A stretch of DNA of 64,000 bases from Paenibacillus pasadenensis DSM 19293 (GTDB lineage Bacteria > Bacillota > Bacilli > Paenibacillales > Paenibacillaceae): contig NZ_KE383852.1 of the NCBI RefSeq assembly GCF_000422485.1, positions 1-64,000 of the forward strand, written 5' to 3'. Positions 25,518-33,707 of this stretch are shown piece by piece. A program made the position numbers and the translations under genes. The stretch's first letter is position 1. Each line of letters begins with the position of its first letter. Under the pieces are notes generated by a model. The model was not told where the DNA came from, ran no database searches, and saw nothing but the letters and a program-made list of their open reading frames with translations.

Positions 25518-26176
25518 TTCCATCCTCCCTCCCCCTTTCGCTCGAGCTCGATGATCCGATCCAGGTAGGGGCGGCATTCCTCCAGGCCGTGGGTGACCAT
25601 GACGATCGACATGCCGTGCGCGTCGACCATATGGCGCATCAGCTCGTAAAAGCCTTTGCGGCTCGCCTCGTCCATGCCCGTCGTCGGCTCGTCCATGACG
25701 AGCAGATCCGGCCGCTGGGCGAGCGCGCGCGCGATGCAGATGCGCTGCTTCTGACCGCCGGAGAGCTCGCCGATGCGCCGCTCCCGCAGCTGCCACATGC
25801 CGACCTGGCGCAGCGACTTCTCGGCCAGCTCGCGGTCTTCCTTGGTCACCCGCCTCAGCCAGGAGCCGCTGCTTAGGCAGCCGGACAGGACGAACTCCTG
25901 CACGTTGCTCGGAAAGCCGCCATTGAACGCGGCGATCTGCTGCGGCACGTAGCTGACCTTGAGCGGCCGGCCGTCCTCGCGCTTGCCGGCGAGGAACGTC
26001 TTGCCCTTCCACGGCTTGAGCAGCCCGAGCATCAGCTTCAGCAGCGTCGTCTTCGAGGCTCCGTTCGGCCCCGTGACGGCCGCGAACTCCCGGCTCCTCA
26101 CCTCGATCGTCGCATTATGGAGGCTGGGCGCATCGTTGTAGCCGAACTCCACTTCTTTCAACGAAGCTAAGATCAT
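25469..26176 (-). CDS. znuC: zinc ABC transporter ATP-binding protein
   Basis: A 235-residue ABC ATPase: Walker A GPNGASKTT, Q-loop YVPQQIAAF, signature LSGGQKQR, Walker B LLVMDEPTTGMD and H-loop MVTHG. The Ser in Walker A (GASK instead of GAGK) is, as I recall, common in bacillary ZnuC proteins and not a defect. The start at 26176 (MILASLKEVEFGY) follows AAAGGAAGACG; the open frame to 26245 would run into the Zur-like box. It is the first gene of znuCBA, behind a promoter with two Zur-like boxes. Confidence 0.94.
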   Translation of the reverse strand: MILASLKEVEFGYNDAPSLHNATIEVRSREFAAVTGPNGASKTTLLKLMLGLLKPWKGKTFLAGKREDGRPLKVSYVPQQIAAFNGGFPSNVQEFVLSGCLSSGSWLRRVTKEDRELAEKSLRQVGMWQLRERRIGELSGGQKQRICIARALAQRPDLLVMDEPTTGMDEASRKGFYELMRHMVDAHGMSIVMVTHGLEECRPYLDRIIELERKGEGGWKCCTTTLCSGHFSPAR

Positions 26177-26220
26177 CGCTTTCGTCTTCCTTTCTATCTT
26201 TCGGGCGTCTCCGTCTATCA

Positions 26221-26235
26221 TCGTAATATTTACAT
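26221..26235 (-). promoter_or_regulatory. Zur-like box in the znuC leader
   Basis: TCGTAATATTTACAT (read on the plus strand) matches 11 of 14 defined Zur positions. It lies 45 bp upstream of the znuC start. Confidence 0.5.
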
Positions 26236-26289
26236 CTCGAGACAAAAGAAATCGCTGCCTGTCCGCACGAACGAGGTCAGCGAAGAAAG

Positions 26290-26304
26290 TTGTAATGATT
26301 ACAC
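26290..26304 (-). promoter_or_regulatory. Zur-like box at the znuCBA promoter
   Basis: TTGTAATGATTACAC contains a perfect 13-bp dyad (TGTAAT-G-ATTACA) and matches 11 of 14 Zur positions. It starts 8 bp downstream of the -10 element, where bound repressor would block initiation. Confidence 0.7.
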
Positions 26305-26311
26305 TTTAAGT

Positions 26312-26340
26312 ATAGTACCAGCCGCGAAGCGGGCTGTCAA
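26312..26340 (-). promoter_or_regulatory. sigma-A promoter of znuCBA
   Basis: A consensus TTGACA (26340-26335) is separated by 17 bp from TACTAT (26317-26312). The Zur-like box follows directly. Confidence 0.7.
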
Positions 26341-26343
26341 CGC

Positions 26344-26790
26344 CTAGCGGCCTACTTCGCTCTGGCAGCCCTCGCAAAGGCCGTATACCTCGAAGCGGTG
26401 GTTCATGATCTTGAAGTTGCCCGGCAGCCTCATCTCCTGCTCCATCGGGCAGTAGTCGAACGTGAGCGTCTTCTCGCAATTCGTGCAGATCAGATGATGG
26501 TGGTGATGATGATTGCAGGCCGCCTTGAACTTGAGCCCCGCGTCCATCGAGTAGAACTGCTCCAGCACGCCCATCTCGCTCATGAGGCGCAGATTGCGAT
26601 ATACGGTATCGAAGCTGACGCCCGGATAGTGGACCGTCATCGCCTCGTAGACGTCCTTCGGGGACAGATAGCCTTCGCAGCCGGCGAAGATTTCCGCCAG
26701 ACGCCGCCGCTGCTCGGTGATGCGCCAGCCTCCGCGGGCCATCGCGTCGACGATCTCCTTGGCCGTGCCGCCGGCATGGGTATGCGCCAT
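26344..26790 (-). CDS. zur: Fur-family transcriptional repressor, probably the zinc regulator Zur
   Basis: A 148-residue Fur-family protein: winged helix (GWRITEQRRRLAEIFAGCEGYLSPKDVYEAM, VSFDTVYRNLRLMSEMGV), then the dimerisation/metal region with FKAACNHHHHHHLICTNCEKTLTF and a second Cys pair CEGCQSE for the structural zinc. Its position next to znuCBA with Zur-like boxes, and not next to iron or peroxide genes, supports Zur over Fur or PerR. The six-His run is longer than usual. Start follows GGGAGG. A TACAAT -10 (26831-26836, minus) may give a separate promoter. It is upstream of znuC, but the znu promoter lies between them. Confidence 0.88.
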   Translation of the reverse strand: MAHTHAGGTAKEIVDAMARGGWRITEQRRRLAEIFAGCEGYLSPKDVYEAMTVHYPGVSFDTVYRNLRLMSEMGVLEQFYSMDAGLKFKAACNHHHHHHLICTNCEKTLTFDYCPMEQEMRLPGNFKIMNHRFEVYGLCEGCQSEVGR

Positions 26791-26930
26791 GATCCCGTCT
26801 CCCTCCCTTTACATTCCAGTCGATGGTCCTATTGTACCATAACCGGACGTGGACAAGGTAGCTCCGCCCGACCGCGCATGCCGACGACCGGCAGGCGGAA
26901 TCCGCCTGCCGGTGTCCGGGACCTCAGCCG

Positions 26931-27011
26931 CTACGACTTGCCGCCGCGCCCCGCCAGATGGATCATGGAAACGACGAGGGCGAGCAATGCGATCAGCGTA
27001 TCCGTACTCAT
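26931..27011 (-). CDS. 26-residue hydrophobic peptide, possible holin-like/type I toxin
   Basis: The open frame starts MSTDTLIALLALVVSMIHLA and ends GRGGKS, one membrane-spanning helix with a short basic tail. The ATG is preceded by TCAGGAGGCGGTTTTC, a near-perfect ribosome binding site that is hard to explain otherwise. The MST opening, length and single helix resemble the putative holin-like toxins of Firmicutes (TxpA/BsrG group). A GC-rich inverted repeat (26888-26912) follows the stop. No antisense RNA promoter was identified, so toxin status is inference. Confidence 0.5.
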   Translation of the reverse strand: MSTDTLIALLALVVSMIHLAGRGGKS

Positions 27012-27167
27012 GAAAACCGCCTCCTGAAGCGTAGGCTTCTGTCGGCCGGCTTCCTCTCCCATGAGCGGTGCGGAATCGGTTTCCCCGTACTAGGACTATG
27101 CGGGCGCGGCGCCGAGTATTCTCCTTTTCCTGCCAAAAAAGCTCTCCCACATCCCCAGCCGCGCACG

Positions 27168-27173
27168 TATAAT
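27168..27173 (+). promoter_or_regulatory. -10 element for the small membrane protein gene
   Basis: A consensus TATAAT stands 60 bp upstream of the start at 27233; no good -35 hexamer is seen at 16-18 bp. Confidence 0.35.
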
Positions 27174-27232
27174 AAGAACTACGCTCTCGCGAGCCGAGCG
27201 CGGCCTATCCGAACCTTCAAGGGGAGACCATC

Positions 27233-27505
27233 ATGAACCTCTACTTGATCGTGCTGTCCTTGTTCATGTATCTCATCGCCTTTTTCACCGGCGTCAAGCG
27301 CACGCCATGGCTGCTGGCCGCCTTCGCGCCCGGCAGGATCCGCAACCGCGACAAGCTGTTCCGAACCGTCTCCCTCTATAATTTGATCGCTTGCGTCATC
27401 GTGTTTTTCGTCGGCGTCATCAACCTGCCGGAGCTGTCGTATCTGCTCGTGCTCATCGGCTGCGGCTACGTCGCGCTGCTGCTGTACTGCAACCGCAGCA
27501 TGTAG
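27233..27505 (+). CDS. small membrane protein of unknown function
   Basis: A 90-residue protein with three hydrophobic helices (about residues 3-19, 48-62 and 68-84) and the polar loop GVKRTPWLLAAFAPGRIRNRDKLFRTVSLYN. The layout is loosely like DUF3784 small membrane proteins; I cannot assign it with confidence. Start follows AAGGGGAGACC. It is monocistronic and convergent with odhB. Confidence 0.6.
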   Translation: MNLYLIVLSLFMYLIAFFTGVKRTPWLLAAFAPGRIRNRDKLFRTVSLYNLIACVIVFFVGVINLPELSYLLVLIGCGYVALLLYCNRSM

Positions 27506-27525
27506 GGTCCCGTCCTCCACCGCGC

Positions 27526-27562
27526 AAAAAAACAAGCCCTGGATGAAGCCATCCAGGGCTTG
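27526..27562 (-). terminator. terminator of odhAB
   Basis: CAAGCCCTGGATG pairs with CATCCAGGGCTTG (minus-strand loop of four bases) and is followed by seven T on the minus strand, 61 bp past the odhB stop. Confidence 0.9.
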
Positions 27563-27622
27563 TCTTGCGTGAAGCGATGCGGCGGCCATGCGTCCGCCGC
27601 GCGTTGAATGCTCTTGCGCGGA

Positions 27623-28885
27623 TCAGCCTTCGAGCAGAAGGGATTCCGGATCCTCCAGCAGCTCTTTGACCGTGACGAGGAAGCGGACCGCTTCGGCTCC
27701 GTCGACGATGCGGTGGTCGTAGGAGAGCGCGATGTACATCATCGGGCGGTTCTCCATCTCCGTGTCGCTGGTCGCGACCGGACGGATCTGGATCTTATGC
27801 ATGCCGAGGATGCCGACTTGCGGTGCGTTGAGGATCGGCGTCGAGAGCAGCGAGCCGAAGACGCCGCCGTTCGTGATCGTGAACGTGCCGCCTTGCAGGT
27901 CCGACAGCGCCAGCGAGTTTTTGCGGGCTTTGCCGGCCAGCTCGGAGATCGACTTCTCGATGCCGGCGAAGCCGAGGCGGTCGGCGTCGCGCACGACCGG
28001 CACGACGAGGCCGTCCGGAGCGGCGACGGCGATGCCGATGTCATAGTATTTCTTGACGATCAGATCGTCGCCGTCGATTTCCGCGTTGAGGAGCGGGAAT
28101 TTCTTGAGCGCGCCGACGACGGCCTTGGTGAAGAAGCTCATGAAGCCGAGGCCGATGTCGTTCTTCTCCTTGAACGCATCCTTGCGGCGCTTGCGCACGT
28201 CGAGGATCGCCGTCATGTCGACCTCGTTGAACGTCGTCAGCATCGCGGCCGTCTGCTGGGCCTCGACGAGGCGCTTGGCGATCGTCTGGCGGCGGCGCGA
28301 CATTTTGGTGCGCTCGACCGGCTTGCCCGGCTGCTCCGTGAACGCCGGCTTCGCGGCCGGAGCCGGAGCGGCGGCCGGAGCCTTGGCCGCAGGAGCCGGA
28401 GCGGAGCCGTGGCTCGCCACGTCCTGGCTGTAGATGCGGCCGTTCGGGTCGGTTCCCTTCACCTGGTTGAGATCGATGCCGCGCTCGCGGGCCAGCTTGC
28501 GAGCCGACGGGGAAGCGATCGGCTCTCCCTCGGAGGATGCGCTCGCAGGAGCGGGAGCTGCCGCCGGCGCAGCGGCCGGAGCCGCTGGAGCCGCCGCCGG
28601 AGCGACCGGAGCTGCCGTCTGGACCGGCTGCGCCGGAGCGGCGGCTGCGCCGCCCTCTCCGATGACGCCGATCGACTCGCCGACGAGCACGGTATCGCCC
28701 TCGCCCTTCAGGATGCTCGAGAGCACGCCTGCGGATTCCGCGCTGATCTCCAGGTTGACTTTATCGGTTTCAAGCTCCAGCAGCAGGTCGCCTTGGCTTA
28801 CGGCTTCCCCTTCCTTCTTGAGCCATTTGGTGATTGTCGCTTCCGAGATGGATTCGCCCAGATCGGGAACTTTGATGTCAGCCAC
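27623..28885 (-). CDS. odhB: dihydrolipoyllysine succinyltransferase, E2 of 2-oxoglutarate dehydrogenase
   Basis: A 420-residue TCA-cycle E2 that transfers succinyl groups from the E1 intermediate to CoA. Residues 1-80 form the lipoyl domain with the lipoyl-lysine in [14 protein letters not shown]; an Ala/Pro-rich linker follows; the E1/E3-binding domain is [27 protein letters not shown]; the catalytic domain ends with [16 protein letters not shown] (His and Asp of the active site). The start is GTG at 28885 behind GGGAGGTAG. It lies 6 bp after odhA. The E3 gene is not in this window. Confidence 0.96.
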   Translation of the reverse strand: MADIKVPDLGESISEATITKWLKKEGEAVSQGDLLLELETDKVNLEISAESAGVLSSILKGEGDTVLVGESIGVIGEGGAAAAPAQPVQTAAPVAPAAAPAAPAAAPAAAPAPASASSEGEPIASPSARKLARERGIDLNQVKGTDPNGRIYSQDVASHGSAPAPAAKAPAAAPAPAAKPAFTEQPGKPVERTKMSRRRQTIAKRLVEAQQTAAMLTTFNEVDMTAILDVRKRRKDAFKEKNDIGLGFMSFFTKAVVGALKKFPLLNAEIDGDDLIVKKYYDIGIAVAAPDGLVVPVVRDADRLGFAGIEKSISELAGKARKNSLALSDLQGGTFTITNGGVFGSLLSTPILNAPQVGILGMHKIQIRPVATSDTEMENRPMMYIALSYDHRIVDGAEAVRFLVTVKELLEDPESLLLEG

Positions 28886-28891
28886 TTGCTT

Positions 28892-31744
28892 CTACCTCCC
28901 AAGTAAAATCGTGTTCAGAGCTTTTTGCTGCAGCGAGAGCGAAAGGATGGACTGCTGCTCGGCGGCGTGCACTTCCTGATGGCCGCTAGCCGGGCTCGAG
29001 CGGTCCGGACGGCCGATGTAATGGACGGCCTTGCCTCCGGCCAACTCGCGGATGCGAGGCTCCATGAACGTCCAAGCGCCCATGTTCTTCGGCTCTTCCT
29101 GAACCCAGACGATCTCCTCCAGCTTGCTGTAGCGGGAGATGATTTCGGCGATCTCCTTGGCCGGGAACGGATACAGCTGCTCGACGCGCACGATGTGCAG
29201 CCAGCTCATGTCCTGGTCCTTGGCGGAATCCAGCGCTTCCTCGAGGTCGACGGCGACCTTGCCGGTGCAAAGGATCAGGCGGCGCACGGCGGACGCCTTC
29301 TTGCCGAGGCCTTGCTGCTCCAGCACGAGCTTGAACGAGCCGCTCGCCAGCTCCGAGCCCGGCGACAGGACGCGCGGGTTGCGGATGAGGCTTTTCGGCG
29401 ACATGAGCACGAGCGGACGCGCGCCCTCATGCTCCGTCCAGGCAGCCTGGCGGCGCAGCAGGTGGAAGTATTGGGCGGCCGTGCTCAGGTTGGCGACGGT
29501 CCAGTTGTTCTCGGCGGACAGCTGCAGGAACCGCTCCAGACGGGCGCTGGAGTGCTCCGGTCCTTGGCCTTCGTAGCCGTGCGGCAGCAGCATCGCGAGG
29601 CTGGAGCGCTGCTTCCACTTCGTCCGTCCCGCGGAGATGAACTGGTCGAAGATGACCTGCGCCGCATTGGCGAAGTCGCCGTACTGCGCTTCCCAGATCG
29701 TGAACGTCTCCGGCGAGAAGACGTTGTAGCCGTACTCGAAGCCGAGCACCGCGCCTTCGGTCAGCGGGCTGTTGTACACCGCGAAGCTCGCCTTGGCTTG
29801 CGGGAAATGATGCATCGGCGAAAATTTCTCGCCGGTCTTGTGGTCGTTCAGCACGATATGGCGATGCGAGAACGTCGCGCGCTCGGCGTCCTGGCCGCTC
29901 ATGCGGATCGGCTTGCCGTCGGCGAGGATCGTCGCCAGGGCGAGCGTCTCGGCGAGCGCCCAGTCGACCTTCTCGCCCTCGTCGAGCATCGAGCCGCGGC
30001 GCTGCAGGATGCGCTGCAGCTTCGGATAGACGGTGAAGCCATCCGGAACCTGCAGCAGCGCGGCGTTGATTTCCTTGAGGCGCTCGAGCGGCACCGCCGT
30101 CTCGGTCGTCTCCGGGGCGTCCGGAATCGAGCCTTCGTTCCGGCGCTTGCCGCTGGCCGCCTGCTCCTTCATGACGTCGTAAGCCTTTTGCAGCTCGGCT
30201 TGCGTGTCCTGGATCATCCGGTCGATGTCGGCGGCGCTCAAGGCGCCCTCGGCCTTCAGGCGCTCGGCATACAGCGTCGCGACCGTCTTGTGGGCGCGGA
30301 CCTTTTCGTAGACGAGCGGCTGCGTGCCCTCCGGATCGTCCATCTCGTTATGGCCGTAGCGGCGGTAGCCGACGAGGTCGATCAGGAAATCCTTCTTGAA
30401 CTTGTCGCGGTACTCGCAGGCGAGGCGGACGGCGGCGATGCAAGCCTCCGGATCGTCGGCGTTGACATGCACGATCGGAATCTCGTAGCCCTTGGCGAGG
30501 TCGCTCGCATAATGCGTCGAGCGGGAATCCTTGCTGTCGGTCGTGAAGCCGATGCGGTTGTTGGCGATGATATGGATCGAGCCGCCGTTCGTGAAGCCGT
30601 CGAGGCCGGTGAAGTTGAGCGTCTCGGCGACGATGCCCTCGCCCGGGAACGCCGCGTCGCCGTGCACCTGGATAGCGAGCGACTTGCTCGGATCGCGGCG
30701 CGGGAAGCCCGGCTGCGTGCGGTCCTCCTGCGCGGCGCGCGAGAAGCCCTCGACGACGGAGTTGACGTACTCCAGGTGGCTCGGGTTGTTGGCGAGCAGG
30801 ATGCGCGCTCCGGCGACGGAGCGGTCCGCGCCGAGGTGGTACTTCACGTCGCCCGCCCAGCCGGAGTTGATGCCGACGGAGCCTTCCGACGGCACGAGCT
30901 CCTTGTTCGGCGCATGATGGAACTCGGAGAAGATCTTCTCGTACGGCTTGCCCAAGACATGCGCAAGCACATTCAACCGGCCGCGATGCGCCATGCCCAT
31001 CAGGATATGACTCGCCCCGTCCTGAACCGCTTGGCGGACGATCTCGTCGATAACCGGAATAAGCATGTCGACACCTTCTACGGAGAACCGTTTCTGGCCG
31101 ACGAACGTGCGGTGAAGGTAAGACTCGAATTGTTCGACATGAAGCAGCAGATTGAGCAGGGACTTGCGTTCTTCAACGTTCAGGGAGGCGTTGGCAATGC
31201 CCGATTCAGCCTTCGCGCTGAGCCAGTCCCGTTCGGTTTCGTCGTGGACGTGGCTGAACTCGAAGCCGATGGATTGGGTATACGAATTGCGCAGCTTCTG
31301 GATCGCTTCCCAGCCGTTGGAGACGCCGGCCGGCGCATGATCCCAGAGGAGGGAGGCCGGGAATCGGCTCAGATCCGATTCGTTCAGCTCAAAAGTGGAT
31401 GGCTCGAGCAAGCGTGTATCCGAGGATGCGCGCAAGCCGAGAGGATCGGTATTGGCGGCCAGATGGCCGTAGGTGCGGATGTTGCCCACCAGCTTTTCGG
31501 CGGCGACGAGCTTCTTGAGCAGCGTCGCGTCGACGGCGACCTGTCCGCCCGCGGCCGGGGCCGTGCGGGAAGGCTGGGCGCCGAGTTCGGCAGGAGGCGC
31601 TCCCAGTTCGGCGAAAAGCTCGCGGAAGGAAGCGTCGACCGATTCCGGGTCGCTGCTGAACTGTTCGTACTGTTCCTGGATGTAGCCCAGGTTAGGTCCG
31701 AAAAAGTCTTTCCATTGCCTTTTCGTGTTTGATTCGTCGGTCAT
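28892..31744 (-). CDS. odhA: 2-oxoglutarate dehydrogenase E1 component
   Basis: A 950-residue thiamine-diphosphate enzyme that decarboxylates 2-oxoglutarate in the TCA cycle. The N-terminal FFGPNLGYIQEQYEQF, the ThDP region VHGDAAFPGEGIVAETLNF, NNRIGFTTDSKDSRSTHYASD and the C-terminal transketolase-like part (MSGQDAERATFSHRH, LPHGYEGQGPEHSSAR) are all present; length matches Bacillus OdhA. Start follows CGGAGGTAG. It is transcribed with odhB from a promoter at 31898-31926, with a terminator hairpin in the leader. Confidence 0.96.
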   Translation of the reverse strand: MTDESNTKRQWKDFFGPNLGYIQEQYEQFSSDPESVDASFRELFAELGAPPAELGAQPSRTAPAAGGQVAVDATLLKKLVAAEKLVGNIRTYGHLAANTDPLGLRASSDTRLLEPSTFELNESDLSRFPASLLWDHAPAGVSNGWEAIQKLRNSYTQSIGFEFSHVHDETERDWLSAKAESGIANASLNVEERKSLLNLLLHVEQFESYLHRTFVGQKRFSVEGVDMLIPVIDEIVRQAVQDGASHILMGMAHRGRLNVLAHVLGKPYEKIFSEFHHAPNKELVPSEGSVGINSGWAGDVKYHLGADRSVAGARILLANNPSHLEYVNSVVEGFSRAAQEDRTQPGFPRRDPSKSLAIQVHGDAAFPGEGIVAETLNFTGLDGFTNGGSIHIIANNRIGFTTDSKDSRSTHYASDLAKGYEIPIVHVNADDPEACIAAVRLACEYRDKFKKDFLIDLVGYRRYGHNEMDDPEGTQPLVYEKVRAHKTVATLYAERLKAEGALSAADIDRMIQDTQAELQKAYDVMKEQAASGKRRNEGSIPDAPETTETAVPLERLKEINAALLQVPDGFTVYPKLQRILQRRGSMLDEGEKVDWALAETLALATILADGKPIRMSGQDAERATFSHRHIVLNDHKTGEKFSPMHHFPQAKASFAVYNSPLTEGAVLGFEYGYNVFSPETFTIWEAQYGDFANAAQVIFDQFISAGRTKWKQRSSLAMLLPHGYEGQGPEHSSARLERFLQLSAENNWTVANLSTAAQYFHLLRRQAAWTEHEGARPLVLMSPKSLIRNPRVLSPGSELASGSFKLVLEQQGLGKKASAVRRLILCTGKVAVDLEEALDSAKDQDMSWLHIVRVEQLYPFPAKEIAEIISRYSKLEEIVWVQEEPKNMGAWTFMEPRIRELAGGKAVHYIGRPDRSSPASGHQEVHAAEQQSILSLSLQQKALNTILLGR

Positions 31745-31822
31745 TTGCCAACTACCTCCGTTAAGTGAAAAAGGTTGGTACGGATGATAACCAAGCGCTG
31801 CCGAACCTCCGTCATGCCCGTG

Positions 31823-31850
31823 AAAAAGCCGCCGGCAGAGTACCGGCGGC
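31823..31850 (-). terminator. leader terminator/attenuator upstream of odhA
   Basis: On the minus strand GCCGCCGG pairs with CCGGCGGC around a seven-base loop and is followed by TTTTT. It lies about 40 bp downstream of the odhAB promoter start site and 79 bp before the odhA start, so it should affect odhAB transcription. Alternatively it ends readthrough from the aldehyde dehydrogenase gene. Confidence 0.75.
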
Positions 31851-31897
31851 CTGACAACAACGAATCATTGAACAGGTTCGGCTTCGATTGTGCCTCT

Positions 31898-31926
31898 ATT
31901 ATAAAGAAAATAAAGCGCTTATTCAA
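31898..31926 (-). promoter_or_regulatory. sigma-A promoter of odhAB with a cre-like palindrome
   Basis: TTGAAT (31926-31921) and TATAAT (31903-31898) are 17 bp apart. Between them AATAAGCGCTTTATT is a near-palindrome centred on GCGC, resembling a CcpA (cre) operator though not a strict match. The rest of the 322-bp gap 31745-32066 shows only the leader hairpin. Confidence 0.7.
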
Positions 31927-32066
31927 CGTTTCGCGACAACCTTTCCGAAATTGTGACGATTTCGTTCACAACCTTGAGCGAAGCCGGCCTCTTTGCGGCC
32001 GAACATCGCGGGCAAAAGTCCGTCCTCCAGCCGAACCAGGCGCCGAGCGCCCAGCCGGATGCCGGA

Positions 32067-33515
32067 TCAGGAGCGGTACAAGCCGCTGCGGAAGCTGACG
32101 AGCTTGGCCTCGGTCATCTCCTCGGCGGCGTAGCGGACGCCTTCCCGGCCGCTGCCGCTGTCCTTGCGGCCTCCATACGGCATATGGTCGAGCCGGAACG
32201 TCGGCACGTCGTTGATCATCACGCCGCCGGCCTGCAGCTCGGCTGCCGCATGGAGCGCATGCTCCACGTCCTTGGTGAACACGCCGGCCTGCAGCCCGTA
32301 GCGGGATCGGTTGGCCGCGGCGACCGCCTCCTCCCATCGGCGGAACGGCGCGATCGCGGCGACCGGGCCGAACGCCTCCTCGCAGCTGAGCTCGGCGTCC
32401 TCCGGCACTCCGCGCAGCACCGCCGGCCGCATCAGGCTCCCCTCGAAGCTGCCGCCGCACAGCAGCTCCGCTCCGCGCGCCAGCGCCGCGTCCAGCCAGC
32501 CCTTCAGCCGCTCCGCCGCCTTGGCGCTGATGAGCGGCGTGATGTCGGTCTCCTCGGCCAGCGGATCGCCGGCGACCAGCGCCTTCGCGCGCTCGGCGAG
32601 CATGGCGGCGAACCGATCCGCCAGCTCCTCATGCACGAAGACGCGCTGCACCGAGATGCAGACTTGTCCATTATAGGCAAACGCTCCGGCCGCCGTCTCG
32701 TCGGCGATCCGGCCTAGCTCCTCCTCCGTGAAGCCGCGATCGATCAGCAGCGGCGAGTTGCTGCCCAGCTCCAGCGTCGTGCGGCGCAGCCCGGCCAGCT
32801 GGCGGATTTGGCGGCCGACCTCAGGGCTGCCCGTAAAGGAGACGAACGAGACGAGCGGATGCGAGGCGAGCGTCGGCCCGAGCTCGCGCCCGTCTCCGGG
32901 CACGATGTTCAGCAGCCCGGACGGAAGGCCGGCTTCCTCGAACAGCTCGGCCAGGAACAGCGCGGAGATCGGCGTCTGCTCCGCCGGCTTGAGCACGACC
33001 GCGTTGCCGGCGGCCAGCGCCGGCCCGACCTTATGGGCGACGAGGTTGAACGGGAAGTTGAACGGCGTGATCGCGCTGACGACGCCTACCGGCTCCCGCC
33101 GCACAGAGGCGGTCCGGCCTTCGCCGCGCGGAGCGGCGTCCATCGGCACGGTCTCGCCGGTCAGGCTGCGGGCCGCCTCCGCGGCAAACAGATACGTCTG
33201 CACCGTGCGCGCGATTTCGGCGCGGGCCGCTCGGATCGGCTTGGCCGCCTCGAGCGCGACGATCCGCGCCGCCTCCTCCGCCCGCCGCTCGAGCAGATCG
33301 GCCGCTTGATACAGAATGGAGCTGCGTCGATGCGCCGGCATGCCGCGATGCTCGCGGAACGCCCGATCCGCCGCTTCGACCGCGCGCGCGGCCTGCTCCG
33401 GCGACGCATAGCCGACGAGGGCCAGCTCCTCTCCCCCGTATGGCGCGAGCAGCGGCGCCTGCTTGTGCCCGTCTTCCCACGTCCCGTCGATCCATAACCG
33501 CATCAGTTGCGACAT
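32067..33515 (-). CDS. aldehyde dehydrogenase family protein
   Basis: A 482-residue NAD(P)-dependent aldehyde dehydrogenase. The Rossmann segment is VSAITPFNFPFNLVAHKVGPALAAGN and FTGSPEVGRQI, the general base Glu is in TLELGSNSPLL and the catalytic Cys in YNGQVCISVQRVFV; MPYGGRKDSGSGREG is the C-terminal signature. The ISVQRV context is like the lactaldehyde/phosphonoacetaldehyde/non-phosphorylating glyceraldehyde-3-phosphate group; the substrate cannot be set from sequence. Start 33515 follows GGAGGGATACG. It is monocistronic, without a clear terminator before the odhAB promoter. Confidence 0.9.
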   Translation of the reverse strand: MSQLMRLWIDGTWEDGHKQAPLLAPYGGEELALVGYASPEQAARAVEAADRAFREHRGMPAHRRSSILYQAADLLERRAEEAARIVALEAAKPIRAARAEIARTVQTYLFAAEAARSLTGETVPMDAAPRGEGRTASVRREPVGVVSAITPFNFPFNLVAHKVGPALAAGNAVVLKPAEQTPISALFLAELFEEAGLPSGLLNIVPGDGRELGPTLASHPLVSFVSFTGSPEVGRQIRQLAGLRRTTLELGSNSPLLIDRGFTEEELGRIADETAAGAFAYNGQVCISVQRVFVHEELADRFAAMLAERAKALVAGDPLAEETDITPLISAKAAERLKGWLDAALARGAELLCGGSFEGSLMRPAVLRGVPEDAELSCEEAFGPVAAIAPFRRWEEAVAAANRSRYGLQAGVFTKDVEHALHAAAELQAGGVMINDVPTFRLDHMPYGGRKDSGSGREGVRYAAEEMTEAKLVSFRSGLYRS

Positions 33516-33605
33516 TTCGTATCCCTCCATCTTCATATTGTGATAGAAGCCAAACAAAGTCTAATGAATTCGTGCTTTCATGCGCCAATTTTCAAAGCGC
33601 TTTGC

Positions 33606-33634
33606 TTGACATGATACAATTTGTATCATAAAGT
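33606..33634 (+). promoter_or_regulatory. promoter with embedded palindromic operator for the XRE regulator gene
   Basis: TTGACA (33606-33611) and TAAAGT (33629-33634) flank a 17-bp spacer. A perfect 9-1-9 inverted repeat, ATGATACAA-T-TTGTATCAT (33611-33629), fills the spacer exactly. The regulator encoded 74 bp downstream is the obvious candidate to bind it. Confidence 0.7.
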
Positions 33635-33707
33635 TTGATTATAAGGCCTGCTCGTCAAGCCTTTCTTTGAACCGCCAAGGTTCAGTCTGATGTAAGGAGC
33701 CACCGAC

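Noticed and set aside
25469-26176. Walker A of ZnuC reads GPNGASKTT, which looked like a defective P-loop
   Set aside because: From memory the Ser variant is usual in bacillary ZnuC proteins, and all other ATPase motifs are intact.
31966-32460. Minus-strand frame overlapping the end of the aldehyde dehydrogenase gene
   Set aside because: It is out of frame with the dehydrogenase, Arg/Gly-rich, and has no ribosome binding site.
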